64,000 nucleotides of DNA from Maribacter arcticus (GTDB taxonomy: Bacteria; Bacteroidota; Bacteroidia; Flavobacteriales; Flavobacteriaceae), in NCBI RefSeq assembly GCF_900167935.1, contig NZ_FUYL01000014.1, forward strand, positions 38,985-102,984. Reading direction: 5' to 3'. The notes beneath the pieces were generated by a model. It did not search any database. It was not told the DNA's origin and saw only the letters and a list, made by a program, of their open reading frames with translations. The position numbers and the translations under genes are program-made. How positions within the stretch are numbered: the first letter of the stretch is position 1; every line of letters begins with the position of its first letter. Of this stretch, positions 26,203-35,531 are shown one piece after another.

Positions 26203-26859
26203 ATGAAAAGTTTTGTAATTGTTTTCCTGTTTTTGTGTTTTTCCTTTCAAATTTTTTCTCAAGATACTGATGATAAAATAACATGGCTAACCGGTACAGT
26301 TCTAAATTCACAACAAGAGCCAGTAAAGAAGGCAATAATCTATCTTGATTCTGTGAAGACAAAAACAACTACAGATAAAAAGGGAAGGTTTGAAATTGGG
26401 CTACGTTCTAATACTAAATATATTTCTGCATATTCACAGAATTATGGTATTGAAACTATACCATTTCAAGGAAATACTACGGTCTTATTAGTATTTTCTA
26501 AGATTCAGTCTAATTTCTCTGAAGAGAAATTGAAAGAATTGGGTTTTAATAACAATATAATCAGAACAGGTAAAAAGCCTAATGACTATAGTGAGTATTT
26601 GAATATTTATCAATTAATTGCGAATGAAGTGCCCGGTGCTACCGTTGTAGGGAGTACGATCCGTTTGCGTGGTAATGCAATAAACTCCGACTATGCAGGT
26701 CAAGACCCTTTAATTATAGTAGATGGGGCTGTTGTAGGATCTATAGAGTATATCTTCCCTAGAGATGTAGCCTCTGTTAGGGTCATTCGTGATCAAGATG
26801 CCTCAATTTATGGGGTTCGAGGTGCTAATGGGGTTATCGTTATTAAGATGAAGCATTAA
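26203..26859 (+). CDS. Secreted plug-domain protein without a barrel
   Basis: The 218-aa product has a signal peptide (MKSFVIVFLFLCFSFQIFSQ), a carboxypeptidase-regulatory-like beta-sandwich (about 26-90, LTGTVLNSQQEPVKKAIIYLDSV) and then a TonB-receptor plug-type domain (about 125-218, IRLRGNAINSDYAGQDPLII, then VDGAVV, DVASVRVIRDQDASIYGVRGANGVIVIK). This is the N-terminal architecture of SusC-like receptors, but the protein stops where the 22-strand barrel would begin. The reading frame and stop are clean, and the next gene is convergent, so it is not a simple truncation with a remnant following. The start at 26203 is an ATG; a TTG six bases upstream is less likely. Confidence 0.8.
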   Translation: MKSFVIVFLFLCFSFQIFSQDTDDKITWLTGTVLNSQQEPVKKAIIYLDSVKTKTTTDKKGRFEIGLRSNTKYISAYSQNYGIETIPFQGNTTVLLVFSKIQSNFSEEKLKELGFNNNIIRTGKKPNDYSEYLNIYQLIANEVPGATVVGSTIRLRGNAINSDYAGQDPLIIVDGAVVGSIEYIFPRDVASVRVIRDQDASIYGVRGANGVIVIKMKH

Positions 26860-26924
26860 CTGACTTATTGTATTTTTCAGTTAATAATAGAACTAAAGTT
26901 CACAAATAATTAAAATACTGAAAT

Positions 26925-28418
26925 TTACATCTCTGTACTCAATAAGGCACAAAAAAGTTTAATACCATAAGCAATTTGACCAATTTTTAAGTTTTCATTT
27001 GGGCTATGTTGATTATTGTCTGGGTTCACCATTGGAACAATAAAAGCTGGAATTTTTAATTCATTTATAAATGGAGAAATTGGTACTGTACCGCCCATAA
27101 TTCTTATTTGAACTGGTTTTTCGCCAAATTTGTTTTTCAATGTTTTTACGATTGAATTACCATAAGGGTTATTTAAATCTGTTCTAAAAGCATCGGTAAC
27201 AGAGCCTTCTTGAACAGTAACGATATGGTCATACTTTAAACGCTCCTCTTTAGTAGGTACAGTATTCATTACATGATACCCTTGTTTTTTAATATGTTCT
27301 TTTACTAATGTTTTAAGGCGGTTACCATCAGATTCTGGTACTAATCTCAAATCTAACTCAGCTGTTGCGGTAGCAGGTACGATTGTTCTTGCTTGATCGC
27401 CGATCCATGCAGAACCTAAGCCTCTAATATTCAAAGAAGGGTATTGTAGTGATTCTTGATAAAAACTACCTACTTTTTCTGGAGTTGAAATGGCTAAATT
27501 AGAATTGATTTCTTCTGCATTATCGGGTACGCTTTTTAAGATTTCAAGAGTTGCCTCGTCTAAGGTAATTCCGTCATAATAACCCTTTATTAGAACTTTC
27601 CCTTCAGTATCTTTCATAGTCGCAAGTAGTTGAGCTAATTGAAACCCAGGGTTTGGTGCATAATTACCATAATGACCACTATGTTGAGGAATAATGGGGC
27701 CGTAAGTAGTTAATGAAAGTGTAGTTATGCCTCTACAGCCATAAACGATAGTAGGTTTTCCAGAAACATGAACAGGTCCGTCATTAATGACTAAGAAATC
27801 TGCTTTAAGTAAATCTTTATATGTTCGTACAGCTTTCGGTAATGGAGCGCTGCTTTTTTCCTCTTCACTATCTAAAATGACTTTTACATTATATGGGATG
27901 TCTACATTTTCTTTTCTGAGTATATCAATTGCATTTAAGAACATTACGATAGGGCCTTTGTCATCTGAGGTTGATCTACCAAAAAGGCGCCAATCATAAT
28001 TAATATCATCAGATAAATCAGAAAATGGTTCCGTTTTCCAGCCATCCTCAGTTTTAGATTTTAAAACTACTTTGTATGGATCAGGTTGGTCCCATTTTGA
28101 TGGGTCTACAGATTGTCCATCTAAATGCATATAAAATAAAATAGTAGGCTTGCTATCATCCATGGGTAATGCTGCAAAGAATAAGGGAAGACCTTCAGTA
28201 TCTAAAATAGAACTATTGAATCCTCGTTCTGTAAACTTTTTTCTAAGCCAAAAAAGATTAGAATCTATATCATCTGCATTCAATGCATCATTTGGTATCG
28301 CTACAAAATCTCTCAATTCGGTTATAGCATTGGCAACCTTAGATTTTATTAGAACAGAGTCTTGTGAATAACTATAACAAAGAGATAAGAATAGTAGGTA
28401 AGAAAGAAATTTTTTCAT
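26925..28418 (-). CDS. Exported M20 family peptidase (dipeptidase-like)
   Basis: This 497-aa metallopeptidase has a signal peptide (MKKFLSYLLFLSLCYSYSQ), so it works outside the cytoplasm. M20 metal ligands appear in FYMHLDGQSVD (His and Asp), GRSTSDDKGP (bridging Asp), LDSEEEKSS (catalytic and ligand Glu) and NPDNNQHSPNENL (final His). The middle part (about 215-390) is the dimerisation lid. It probably cleaves dipeptides or acylated amino acids in the periplasm. It is convergent with the plug-domain gene; a weak 8-bp inverted repeat (26856-26863 with 26877-26884) covers the plug gene stop. Confidence 0.88.
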   Translation of the reverse strand: MKKFLSYLLFLSLCYSYSQDSVLIKSKVANAITELRDFVAIPNDALNADDIDSNLFWLRKKFTERGFNSSILDTEGLPLFFAALPMDDSKPTILFYMHLDGQSVDPSKWDQPDPYKVVLKSKTEDGWKTEPFSDLSDDINYDWRLFGRSTSDDKGPIVMFLNAIDILRKENVDIPYNVKVILDSEEEKSSAPLPKAVRTYKDLLKADFLVINDGPVHVSGKPTIVYGCRGITTLSLTTYGPIIPQHSGHYGNYAPNPGFQLAQLLATMKDTEGKVLIKGYYDGITLDEATLEILKSVPDNAEEINSNLAISTPEKVGSFYQESLQYPSLNIRGLGSAWIGDQARTIVPATATAELDLRLVPESDGNRLKTLVKEHIKKQGYHVMNTVPTKEERLKYDHIVTVQEGSVTDAFRTDLNNPYGNSIVKTLKNKFGEKPVQIRIMGGTVPISPFINELKIPAFIVPMVNPDNNQHSPNENLKIGQIAYGIKLFCALLSTEM

Positions 28419-28668
28419 GAATGTTCTTGTAGATATATTCTTTAAAAGTAATGAAAATGCAGTGAAATCTATTCAAAAATTGACTAGTACATATGTTAAG
28501 GTTCATAATATGATTGTCGAATTATTTTTAATGTCACATATACCCTCCAGACATGATCAGTATATTGTGTCTTGATGTTATATTTTAATCAATAAGGTAA
28601 TTAAAACCGTAATTGAATAATCCCCAATCATCACCTAAAATGGGAGTGAGTACTACAAAAGAATAAGA

Positions 28669-28899
28669 CTATTTACTAATTTTTGATTTGAAAAATTTCA
28701 GTACAATTAAACGAATAAGCAGTACAAATGGAAACCCATGTAATAACACATCAAACCAATCCATAAATCCCATTCCGTGTGCGCCTCCAATAATCCATTT
28801 TAACTTTCCATAAATATGAGGCTCAGGAAAAAAAGGTGCCATTCCCAAGGTTAGACATAACAGGAGTATCAATTTCCAATTGCTTGTGAATTCTTTCAA
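28669..28899 (-). CDS. Small membrane protein at the end of the trp operon
   Basis: The 76-aa product has two hydrophobic helices (about 8-25 and 50-68) with a conserved-looking middle (PFFPEPHIYGKLKWIIGG, then GFMDWFDVLLHGFPF). It is basic at the C-terminus. It starts one base after the trpA stop codon, so it is almost certainly transcribed with the trp genes. I know similar short flavobacterial proteins by their PEPH and DWFD motifs but no function for them. The 250 bases between this gene and the M20 gene hold nothing I can support as a gene. Confidence 0.7.
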   Translation of the reverse strand: MKEFTSNWKLILLLCLTLGMAPFFPEPHIYGKLKWIIGGAHGMGFMDWFDVLLHGFPFVLLIRLIVLKFFKSKISK

Positions 28900-28900
28900 A

Positions 28901-29665
28901 TCATCGTATTTTATTAATGAAATCGGCTATTTTGGTAATTCCATTTGCCGTCAAATGTTTAATAAAAGCTGAACCAATAATGGCACCTTTAGCAGTTTTA
29001 GTGGCTTGTTTAAAAGTTTCCGCGTCTTTAATACCAAACCCAACAATCTGTGTGTTTTTTAGATTCATTGCTGCAATACGCTCAAAATAATTTTCTTGCT
29101 CTTGCCCAAAACCAGATTTTGACCCCGTTACACTTGCCGAACTAACCATATAGATAAATCCGTCTGAAGCCTTGTCGATTTGGTGAATACGCTGATCACT
29201 AGTTTGCGGAGTAATTAAGAATATATTTAATAAGCCATATTTTTTGAATATCGCTTCATAATCCGATTGATACACATCTAAAGGTAAATCGGGCATAATT
29301 AAACCATCAATACCTATCTCATGACATTTTTTACAAAATGCTTCAACGCCATATTGTAGCATTGGGTTGAAATATCCCATAATAATCAAGGGAATAGAAA
29401 CAGATTTTCTAATGGCTTTTAGCTGGTCAAAAAGTAGTTCGGTAGTCATACCGTTTTTTAAGGCATGGGTAGAACTTTCTTGAATTGTAGGGCCGTCTGC
29501 TAAAGGGTCACTAAAGGGTAAACCTATTTCAATCATATCTACACCGTTCTTCTCCAAATCTTGAATAATCTGAACAGTGTCATATAAAGATGGATACCCA
29601 GCTGTAAAATAGATGGAAAGAAGTTTCTTGTCTTCTTGTAATTTGCTTTTTATTCTATTGCTCAT
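28901..29665 (-). CDS. trpA: Tryptophan synthase alpha subunit
   Basis: TrpA (254 aa) cleaves indole-3-glycerol phosphate to indole and glyceraldehyde-3-phosphate and channels indole to TrpB. The TIM-barrel motif MIEIGLPFSDPLADGP contains the catalytic Glu, and GLIMPDLPLDVYQ carries the catalytic Asp. GFGIKDAETFKQ and GAIIGSAFIK bind the phosphate. It starts one base after the trpB stop and is the last biosynthetic gene of the operon. Confidence 0.97.
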   Translation of the reverse strand: MSNRIKSKLQEDKKLLSIYFTAGYPSLYDTVQIIQDLEKNGVDMIEIGLPFSDPLADGPTIQESSTHALKNGMTTELLFDQLKAIRKSVSIPLIIMGYFNPMLQYGVEAFCKKCHEIGIDGLIMPDLPLDVYQSDYEAIFKKYGLLNIFLITPQTSDQRIHQIDKASDGFIYMVSSASVTGSKSGFGQEQENYFERIAAMNLKNTQIVGFGIKDAETFKQATKTAKGAIIGSAFIKHLTANGITKIADFINKIR

Positions 29666-29666
29666 C

Positions 29667-30851
29667 TTATGCTAGCTTAAAATAATCTATATACGTGTTT
29701 AAATCTTTATCACCTCTTCCAGAAAGACTAATTACTACAACATCATCTTTCTTGAATTTTTTATGGGCAAAAATGGCAAATGCATGTCCCGTTTCAATGG
29801 CGGGTATGATTCCTTCTAACTGTGTTAATTCTAACCCTGCAGCCATAGCCTCATCATCGGTAGCTGAATAAAATTCTGCACGACCTGTTTTGAATAAATG
29901 CGAATGCATAGGTCCGACACCAGGGTAATCTAATCCTGCAGAAATAGAATAAGGCTCTGTAATTTGTCCGTCTGGAGTTTGCATTAACATGGTTTTGCAA
30001 CCATGAATAACGCCTACTTTCCCTAAGGCCGATGTTGCAGCACTTTCTCCTGAATTCACGCCTTTACCAGCTGCCTCCACTGCGATAATACCAACTTCAG
30101 GCTCATGTAAAAAGTGATAATAGGTTCCAGCAGCATTACTGCCACCACCGATACAAGCAACTACATAATCAGGATTTTCACGACCTTCTTTTTCTTTTAA
30201 TTGCCATTTTATTTCTTCGGATATAACAGACTGAAAACGTGTTACCATATCAGGGTAGGGGTGTGGCCCAATCGCAGAACCTATAATATAGTGCGTATCT
30301 ACCGGATTGTTGATCCAATCTCTAATCGCTTCATTTGTAGCATCTTTAAGGGTTCTGCTTCCAGATTTTGCAGGTCTCACTTCTGCGCCCAACATTTTCA
30401 TACGGGCAACATTTGGTGCTTGCCGTGCAATATCAATTTCACCCATGTACACAATACATTTCAGTCCCATTAAGGCACAAACAGTTGCAGTTGCTACCCC
30501 ATGTTGGCCTGCACCTGTTTCAGCAATAATCCTCGTTTTACCCAGTTTTTGCGCCATTAGAATTTGACCAATGGTATTGTTTACTTTATGAGCACCTGTA
30601 TGATTGAGGTCTTCTCGTTTAAGGTATATTTTACAACCGTGCTTTTCAGAAAGACGTTTGGCAAAATATAATGGAGATGGTCTGCCAACATAATCTTTTA
30701 ATAGCTGGTTAAATTCTTTTTGAAAAGAATCCTCATACATTATTTTTAGATAGTTGGCACGCAGTTCCTCAACATTGGGATATAGCATTTCTGGAATAAA
30801 GGCACCGCCAAATTCCCCATAATATCCTTTTTCGTCAGCATTATAATTCAT
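29667..30851 (-). CDS. trpB: Tryptophan synthase beta subunit
   Basis: TrpB (394 aa) condenses indole and serine with pyridoxal phosphate. The PLP lysine is in [25 protein letters not shown] is the substrate loop, and [11 protein letters not shown] binds the cofactor phosphate. [10 protein letters not shown] is the C-terminal signature. It is the TrpB1 type that partners with TrpA. Its start overlaps the trpF stop by four bases (ATGA), so the two are translationally coupled. Confidence 0.97.
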   Translation of the reverse strand: MNYNADEKGYYGEFGGAFIPEMLYPNVEELRANYLKIMYEDSFQKEFNQLLKDYVGRPSPLYFAKRLSEKHGCKIYLKREDLNHTGAHKVNNTIGQILMAQKLGKTRIIAETGAGQHGVATATVCALMGLKCIVYMGEIDIARQAPNVARMKMLGAEVRPAKSGSRTLKDATNEAIRDWINNPVDTHYIIGSAIGPHPYPDMVTRFQSVISEEIKWQLKEKEGRENPDYVVACIGGGSNAAGTYYHFLHEPEVGIIAVEAAGKGVNSGESAATSALGKVGVIHGCKTMLMQTPDGQITEPYSISAGLDYPGVGPMHSHLFKTGRAEFYSATDDEAMAAGLELTQLEGIIPAIETGHAFAIFAHKKFKKDDVVVISLSGRGDKDLNTYIDYFKLA

Positions 30852-31474
30852 AGCGCTTTTTTAAATAGTTGTAATTCTTCAATTTTTTTTAATCCTGGTG
30901 TTGCTTCAAATTTACTGTTCACATCTATTGCATAGCAGTATTTAAATTCAGGTAATTTTATGAACTCGTTTATTTTATCAAGGTTATTTAACCCAATACC
31001 TCCGCTTAAAAAGTAAGGTTTGGTTGAAGGATAATTTTTTAAAATAGACCAATCAAAAGTATAGCCATTTCCACCGGGTAATTTTCCTTTGGTATCAAAT
31101 AAATAGAAATCACATACTTTCTCGTACGGAATCAAAGCATTAAAATCGAACTCTTCTTTAATAGAAAAAACTTTAATGATATCTACTTTTTGATTTATAT
31201 TTTTTAATTCCGCGGCTATTTTAGAGCAGTATTCTGGACTTTCATGACCGTGTAATTGTAAACCTTGTAACTGATGTTTCTTTACTTTTTCTATAATATA
31301 ATCAGGCTCTGCATCAACAAAAACGCCTATTTTACTGATATTATGAGGAAGGTCAGGAATTTCACCTTCAAAGAATCTAGACGAATGTTCCCAAAAAATA
31401 AAACCAAGATAGTCTGGTCGCAATTGTGCAACTTCAACTGTATTAAGTTTCATTCCGCATATCTTCAATTTCAT
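30848..31474 (-). CDS. trpF: Phosphoribosylanthranilate isomerase
   Basis: TrpF (208 aa) performs the Amadori rearrangement of phosphoribosylanthranilate. MKLKICGMK with the catalytic Cys is the N-terminal signature, [12 protein letters not shown] follows mid-protein, [19 protein letters not shown] contains the catalytic Asp, and [11 protein letters not shown] binds phosphate. It is a separate gene from trpC, unlike the E. coli fusion. It is spaced 4 bases from trpC and overlaps trpB. Confidence 0.95.
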   Translation of the reverse strand: MKLKICGMKLNTVEVAQLRPDYLGFIFWEHSSRFFEGEIPDLPHNISKIGVFVDAEPDYIIEKVKKHQLQGLQLHGHESPEYCSKIAAELKNINQKVDIIKVFSIKEEFDFNALIPYEKVCDFYLFDTKGKLPGGNGYTFDWSILKNYPSTKPYFLSGGIGLNNLDKINEFIKLPEFKYCYAIDVNSKFEATPGLKKIEELQLFKKAL

Positions 31475-31478
31475 GATT

Positions 31479-32261
31479 CTATTTTAAATTTTGGATAAAG
31501 TCTATTGCACTTTGTCCTGGGTTATCGGTTTTCATGAAATTTTCTCCAATTAGAAATCCTTCATAACCATATTCCTTTAATTCTTTAATAGCCTTAATAG
31601 AACTAATGCCACTTTCTGAAACTTTCACAAAATCATCAGGTATCAATTGGGATAGTGACTTACTGGTATCGAGGCTTACTTCAAAAGTTTTTAGGTTACG
31701 GTTATTAACCCCTAACATATCTAAACTTGGCATAATCGATTTATGTAATTCTTCTTCATTATGTACTTCTAGCAGCACATCTAACCCTAAACTTTTAGCA
31801 AGCTCAGAAAAGTTTTTTATTTCTTGTTTCGTTAATACAGCAGCAATTAACAATATAACGTCAGCGCCATATGCTTTTGCTTCTATAATTTGGTATTCGT
31901 TGATAATAAATTCTTTACGAAGTAATGGTAGTTGAACCGACGCTCTTGCTAAAATTAAATCTTCAATAGAACCACCAAAATATTTTATGTCTGTAAGTAC
32001 GCTCATACCGCAAACTCCGGCTTTTTCGTATCCCTTTGCTACTTGTCCAACATTTGCATTTTGATTAATAATTGCTTTGGAAGGAGACCTGCGTTTAAAT
32101 TCAGAAATTATCCCCGTTTCACTTTGCTTCAACGCATGTGATAAAGAGGTTGTTTCTCTTCCAAAGAGTGCTGAAGCTTCATATTGTGATAAAGGAATAA
32201 TCGATTTTTTTAAATCAACTTCTTTACGCTTATCCGCTACTATTTTATCTAGAATGTTCAT
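31479..32261 (-). CDS. trpC: Indole-3-glycerol-phosphate synthase
   Basis: TrpC (260 aa) closes the indole ring. ISEFKRRSPSKAII carries the catalytic Glu and Lys, SVLTDIKYFGGS the second Lys, LLRKEFIINEYQI the third, and LGVNNRNLKTFEV and SESGIS complete the barrel. I use the ATG at 32261 (MNILDKIVADKRKEV), which is where the domain begins; an in-frame ATG at 32279 would add six residues. A 100-base gap with repeat-like sequence separates it from trpD. Confidence 0.95.
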   Translation of the reverse strand: MNILDKIVADKRKEVDLKKSIIPLSQYEASALFGRETTSLSHALKQSETGIISEFKRRSPSKAIINQNANVGQVAKGYEKAGVCGMSVLTDIKYFGGSIEDLILARASVQLPLLRKEFIINEYQIIEAKAYGADVILLIAAVLTKQEIKNFSELAKSLGLDVLLEVHNEEELHKSIMPSLDMLGVNNRNLKTFEVSLDTSKSLSQLIPDDFVKVSESGISSIKAIKELKEYGYEGFLIGENFMKTDNPGQSAIDFIQNLK

Positions 32262-32274
32262 TTTATTTCTTTCT

Positions 32275-32358
32275 GTCATTTCGAGGTACGAACCAATCTT
32301 TTGATTATTAAAACCTAAATAATCTTTTGATATGTCACATAAAGCTATTCGTAATGAC
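32275..32358. repeat. Intergenic repeat between trpD and trpC
   Basis: The gap has GTCATT at 32275-32280 and the reverse complement AATGAC at 32353-32358, with ACGAA/TTCGT flanking inside. Between them AATCTTTTGAT occurs twice (32295-32305 and 32321-32331). The outline GTCATTTCGAGG...GAACCAATCT resembles the dispersed intergenic elements of many Bacteroidota and parallels the element near 46213. As it lies inside the trp transcript it could form a long hairpin in the mRNA. Confidence 0.5.
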
Positions 32359-32361
32359 GTT

Positions 32362-33357
32362 TTAATTTCTACTTAGTTCCTGTATTTTCTTTAATGCAAC
32401 CAACCCTTTTCCACTTAGCAAAGATTCTTTAGCCCTTTCAAAACCTTGAAGAGGAGTTAACCCTTCTACTGTGGCTATAGCAATGCCAGCATTGGCGCAA
32501 ACTACATTGTTTTGTGGCTCTGTACCTTTGCCTTGCAGCACATTTAAGAAAATTTGAGCTGACTCCTCTATAGAATCTCCACCAACAATATCTGATTGTT
32601 TTATTTGTTTCACACCAAAATCAGATGGTTTTAGCATACTTTCTGTGGTATTTGAAATGGTCTTGGTATTTCCTGTCAATGAGATTTCGTCATAGCCATC
32701 TAGTGCATGTAAAACGGTGAAATTCTTATCGGTTTTCTGATATAGGTACCCATACATACGAGCGAGTTCTAAATTGAATACACCCACCATTTGATTTTGA
32801 GGAAATGCCGGATTCACCATAGGTCCTAACATATTAAAGAACGTCTTCACGCCTAAATCTTTACGAATAGGTGCCACGTTTTTCATTGCTGGATGAAATA
32901 ATGGTGCATGCAACACGCATATGCCAGCTTCATCGATACATTTTTCTAGGAAATCGGCTTGATTACTGAATTTAATGCCTAGAAACTCCATCACATTACT
33001 ACTACCACATTTAGATGATACTCCGTAATTACCATGTTTGGTCACTTTCACTCCTGCGCCAGCTGTAACAAAAGATGCAAGTGTAGAAATATTAAACGTG
33101 TCTTTACCATCACCACCGGTACCACATAAATCAATTGGGTTATAAGCAGATAAATCTACGGCCAAACATAAGTCTAACAACGCATCTCTAAAGCCTTCTA
33201 GTTCTTCAATTGTAATGCTACGCATCATGTAAACCGTTAAAAAAGCAGCTATTTGACTTGTATTATAATCACCTTTCGCAATGTTGACCAAAATACATTT
33301 TGCGTCTTCCTTGGAGAGTATTTCGTGATTTATTAGTTTATTTAGTGTTTCTTTCAT
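32362..33357 (-). CDS. trpD: Anthranilate phosphoribosyltransferase
   Basis: TrpD (331 aa) transfers phosphoribose from PRPP to anthranilate. The Gly-rich PRPP loop is DLCGTGGDGKDTFNIST, KHGNYGVSSKCGSSNVMEFLG is the anthranilate site, and FFNMLGPMVNPA is the third signature. Length is normal. It is separated from trpG by 66 bases that contain an imperfect hairpin (about 33383-33418), and from trpC by the repeat-containing gap, so relative expression within the operon may be tuned here. Confidence 0.96.
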   Translation of the reverse strand: MKETLNKLINHEILSKEDAKCILVNIAKGDYNTSQIAAFLTVYMMRSITIEELEGFRDALLDLCLAVDLSAYNPIDLCGTGGDGKDTFNISTLASFVTAGAGVKVTKHGNYGVSSKCGSSNVMEFLGIKFSNQADFLEKCIDEAGICVLHAPLFHPAMKNVAPIRKDLGVKTFFNMLGPMVNPAFPQNQMVGVFNLELARMYGYLYQKTDKNFTVLHALDGYDEISLTGNTKTISNTTESMLKPSDFGVKQIKQSDIVGGDSIEESAQIFLNVLQGKGTEPQNNVVCANAGIAIATVEGLTPLQGFERAKESLLSGKGLVALKKIQELSRN

Positions 33358-33423
33358 TTTCTTGATTGTATTAAGAATTTGGTGTTAAGTAAATAGCATT
33401 CGCCTATTACTTAGTGCTCTTTA

Positions 33424-33993
33424 TTAAGCATTAGCATTTAACCAGTTCTCTAACATTTTTTTTCCATGCGGAGTTAATACCGACTCTGGGTGAAATTGTA
33501 CGGCGCGAACATCATACGTTTTATGACGTAACGACATAATTTGACCGTTTTCATCAACTGATGTTACTTCTAAAACATCTGGCAATTCAGGATTAACTAC
33601 CCAAGAATGATACCGACCCACTTCAATTTCATTTGGCATCCCTTTAAAAATTAAATCCTCTACTGTGATTTTAATTTTAGTTGCAATACCGTGATAAACT
33701 TCTTTTAAGTTTATAAGTGAACCACCGAAAACTTCTGCAATGGCTTGCTGCCCTAGGCAAACACCAAAAATACTTTTGGTGGGTGCATATGTTGCAATAA
33801 TTTCCTTTAGTAGCCCAGCTTCATCTGGTATGCCAGGACCGGGTGATAGAACTATTTTATCAAAAGCGTCTACTTCTTCTAAAGTAAGTTGGTCATTTCG
33901 TTTTACAACGACTTCACAATCTAACTCCTCTAAATAATGAACAAGGTTGTAGGTAAAGCTGTCGTAATTATCTATAACTAGTATTTTCTTCAT
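33424..33993 (-). CDS. trpG: Anthranilate synthase, glutamine amidotransferase subunit
   Basis: TrpG (189 aa) supplies ammonia to TrpE from glutamine. The nucleophile Cys is in FGVCLGQQAI, and the His-Glu pair is in AVQFHPESVLTP. DNYDSFTYNLVHYLEE at the start is typical of TrpG/PabA. Within the trp operon, TrpG is the clear assignment, although the same subunit may also serve aminodeoxychorismate synthase. It starts one base after the trpE stop. Confidence 0.95.
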   Translation of the reverse strand: MKKILVIDNYDSFTYNLVHYLEELDCEVVVKRNDQLTLEEVDAFDKIVLSPGPGIPDEAGLLKEIIATYAPTKSIFGVCLGQQAIAEVFGGSLINLKEVYHGIATKIKITVEDLIFKGMPNEIEVGRYHSWVVNPELPDVLEVTSVDENGQIMSLRHKTYDVRAVQFHPESVLTPHGKKMLENWLNANA

Positions 33994-33994
33994 T

Positions 33995-35392
33995 TTAAAT
34001 GTCTTCCGCTATTTCTAATGCTTTGGTTAAAGCACCTAATTTATTATAGGTTTCTTGTAACTCACTTTCTGGATTAGAAGCTGCTACAATACCCGCCCCT
34101 GCCTGATAATGAAGTTCATGGTTTTTACTAAGAAAGGTTCTAATCATAATTGCATGGTTGAAATTACCATTGAAATCCATAAAACCTATAGCGCCACCGT
34201 AGTAACCTCTGCTTGTTTTCTCATATTTTTCAATGAGCTGCATTGCCATATGCTTTGGTGCTCCACTTAAAGTACCTGCCGGAAAGGTGTCTGCAACTAC
34301 TTTCATTGTAGAGATATCACTCTTTTTCATACCAGTTACTTTAGAAACCAAATGTATTACGTGGGAGAAAAACTGAACTTCTCGATAATTTTCTACTTGC
34401 ACCACATTACCATTTCTGCTTAAGTCATTTCGAGCTAAATCTACTAACATTACATGCTCACTATTCTCCTTATCGTCAGCTTTTAATTCCTTAGCAAGTT
34501 CAGCATCTTGTTCGTCATTACCTGTTCTTTTAAAGGTGCCGGCAATTGGGTGTATTTCTGCTTTTCCATCACTAACAATTAATTGCGCTTCAGGAGAACT
34601 TCCGAATATTTTAAAATCTCCATAATCAAAATAGAATAAATATGGAGACGGATTTACCGATCGTAATGCTCTGTATACATTGAATTCATCACCTTTAAAT
34701 CCTTGAGAAAACCTACGACTTAGTACCAGTTGAAAAACATCGCCACGTTGGCAGTGTTTTTTTGCCAAATCTACTTGTTCTCTAAATTCTTCGTCTTCTA
34801 AATTAGATTCTCTATCACCGTCTATCTTGAAATTATAGGTGGCAAAATTTCGTATGTTTAAGAGTTGCTCTAATTCTGGAATATTATTGTCTGCTTCATA
34901 ACAATGTGCAAAAAGATAGGCTTCATTCTTAAAATGATTAATAGCAATAATATTTTGATACACCGCATAATAGATATCAGGTATTTGAATAGAGTCTTCT
35001 TTCACGGTTAAATTAACATCTTCAAAATACCGAACTGCATCATATGCCATGTACCCAAATAGTCCGTTGTTAATGAATTTAAAATCATTTTCATCTGCTT
35101 TGAATGCTTTACTAAAAGCATCAATGATTTCTACAACATTTGTTCCTTCATCAATTGAAAATTCTTCGGTGTTTCCATCTGGAAAATTTTTAGTAACCGT
35201 TTCGTTCTCAATTTTTATAGAAGCTATGGGGTTACAGCAGATATATGAGAAACTATTATCATTTGCGTGATAGTCACTACTCTCCAATAAAATACTATTT
35301 GGAAAACGATCTCTAATTTTCAAATAAACACTGACCGGAGTTAACGTGTCGGCAAGAATTTTTTTATGATATGTTTTAAATTGATAGGCCAT
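33995..35392 (-). CDS. trpE: Anthranilate synthase component I
   Basis: TrpE (465 aa) converts chorismate to anthranilate with ammonia from TrpG. The chorismate-binding domain occupies about residues 190-460 with LVLSRRFSQGF, IAGTFKRTGNDEQD, DLARNDLSRNG and AGTLSGAPKHMAM. The N-terminal ILLESSDYHANDNS matches the LLES motif that forms the tryptophan feedback-inhibition site. It is the first structural gene of the operon; an attenuator hairpin and a Trp-rich leader peptide precede it. Confidence 0.96.
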   Translation of the reverse strand: MAYQFKTYHKKILADTLTPVSVYLKIRDRFPNSILLESSDYHANDNSFSYICCNPIASIKIENETVTKNFPDGNTEEFSIDEGTNVVEIIDAFSKAFKADENDFKFINNGLFGYMAYDAVRYFEDVNLTVKEDSIQIPDIYYAVYQNIIAINHFKNEAYLFAHCYEADNNIPELEQLLNIRNFATYNFKIDGDRESNLEDEEFREQVDLAKKHCQRGDVFQLVLSRRFSQGFKGDEFNVYRALRSVNPSPYLFYFDYGDFKIFGSSPEAQLIVSDGKAEIHPIAGTFKRTGNDEQDAELAKELKADDKENSEHVMLVDLARNDLSRNGNVVQVENYREVQFFSHVIHLVSKVTGMKKSDISTMKVVADTFPAGTLSGAPKHMAMQLIEKYEKTSRGYYGGAIGFMDFNGNFNHAIMIRTFLSKNHELHYQAGAGIVAASNPESELQETYNKLGALTKALEIAEDI

Positions 35393-35403
35393 AGGTACTT
35401 TTA

Positions 35404-35438
35404 TAAAATAAGGAAGGCTTGTCGTGATGACAAGCCTT
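35404..35438 (-). terminator. trp attenuator terminator
   Basis: On the minus strand a perfect 10-bp stem (35438-35429 with 35423-35414, five-base loop) lies between the leader peptide and trpE. It is followed by the T-rich stretch CCTTATTTTAT, ending 12 bases before the trpE ATG. The tail is interrupted, so termination may be partial, as suits attenuation. I could not identify by eye a competing antiterminator helix. Confidence 0.7.
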
Positions 35439-35467
35439 TATATAGTTTTACTACAATAATGCTATGC

Positions 35468-35524
35468 TCACGTTGTTATTCGCAAGTTATACCACCACCA
35501 AGTATTTACAATTAAATTTTCCAT
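35468..35524 (-). CDS. trpL: trp operon leader peptide
   Basis: An 18-codon ORF on the minus strand encodes MENLIVNTWWWYNLRITT. Three consecutive TGG codons (35492-35500) in so short an ORF, directly between a near-consensus promoter and a terminator-like hairpin upstream of trpE, are the signature of tryptophan transcription attenuation. The ribosome would stall at the Trp codons when charged tRNA-Trp is scarce. The stop codon lies 29 bases before the hairpin. The ATG is only seven bases downstream of the -7 element, so the leader mRNA has almost no 5' UTR. The three-Trp coincidence is very unlikely by chance; the mechanism itself is inferred. Confidence 0.82.
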   Translation of the reverse strand: MENLIVNTWWWYNLRITT

Positions 35525-35531
35525 TGAGCCT

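Noticed and set aside
30201..30567. Two plus-strand ORFs of 86-90 aa
   Set aside because: They lie antisense to conserved trpB sequence and have no start context or homology.
33383..33418. Attenuator in the trpG-trpD gap
   Set aside because: The stem has a bulge and is not followed by a T-run, so it is at most a weak mRNA structure.
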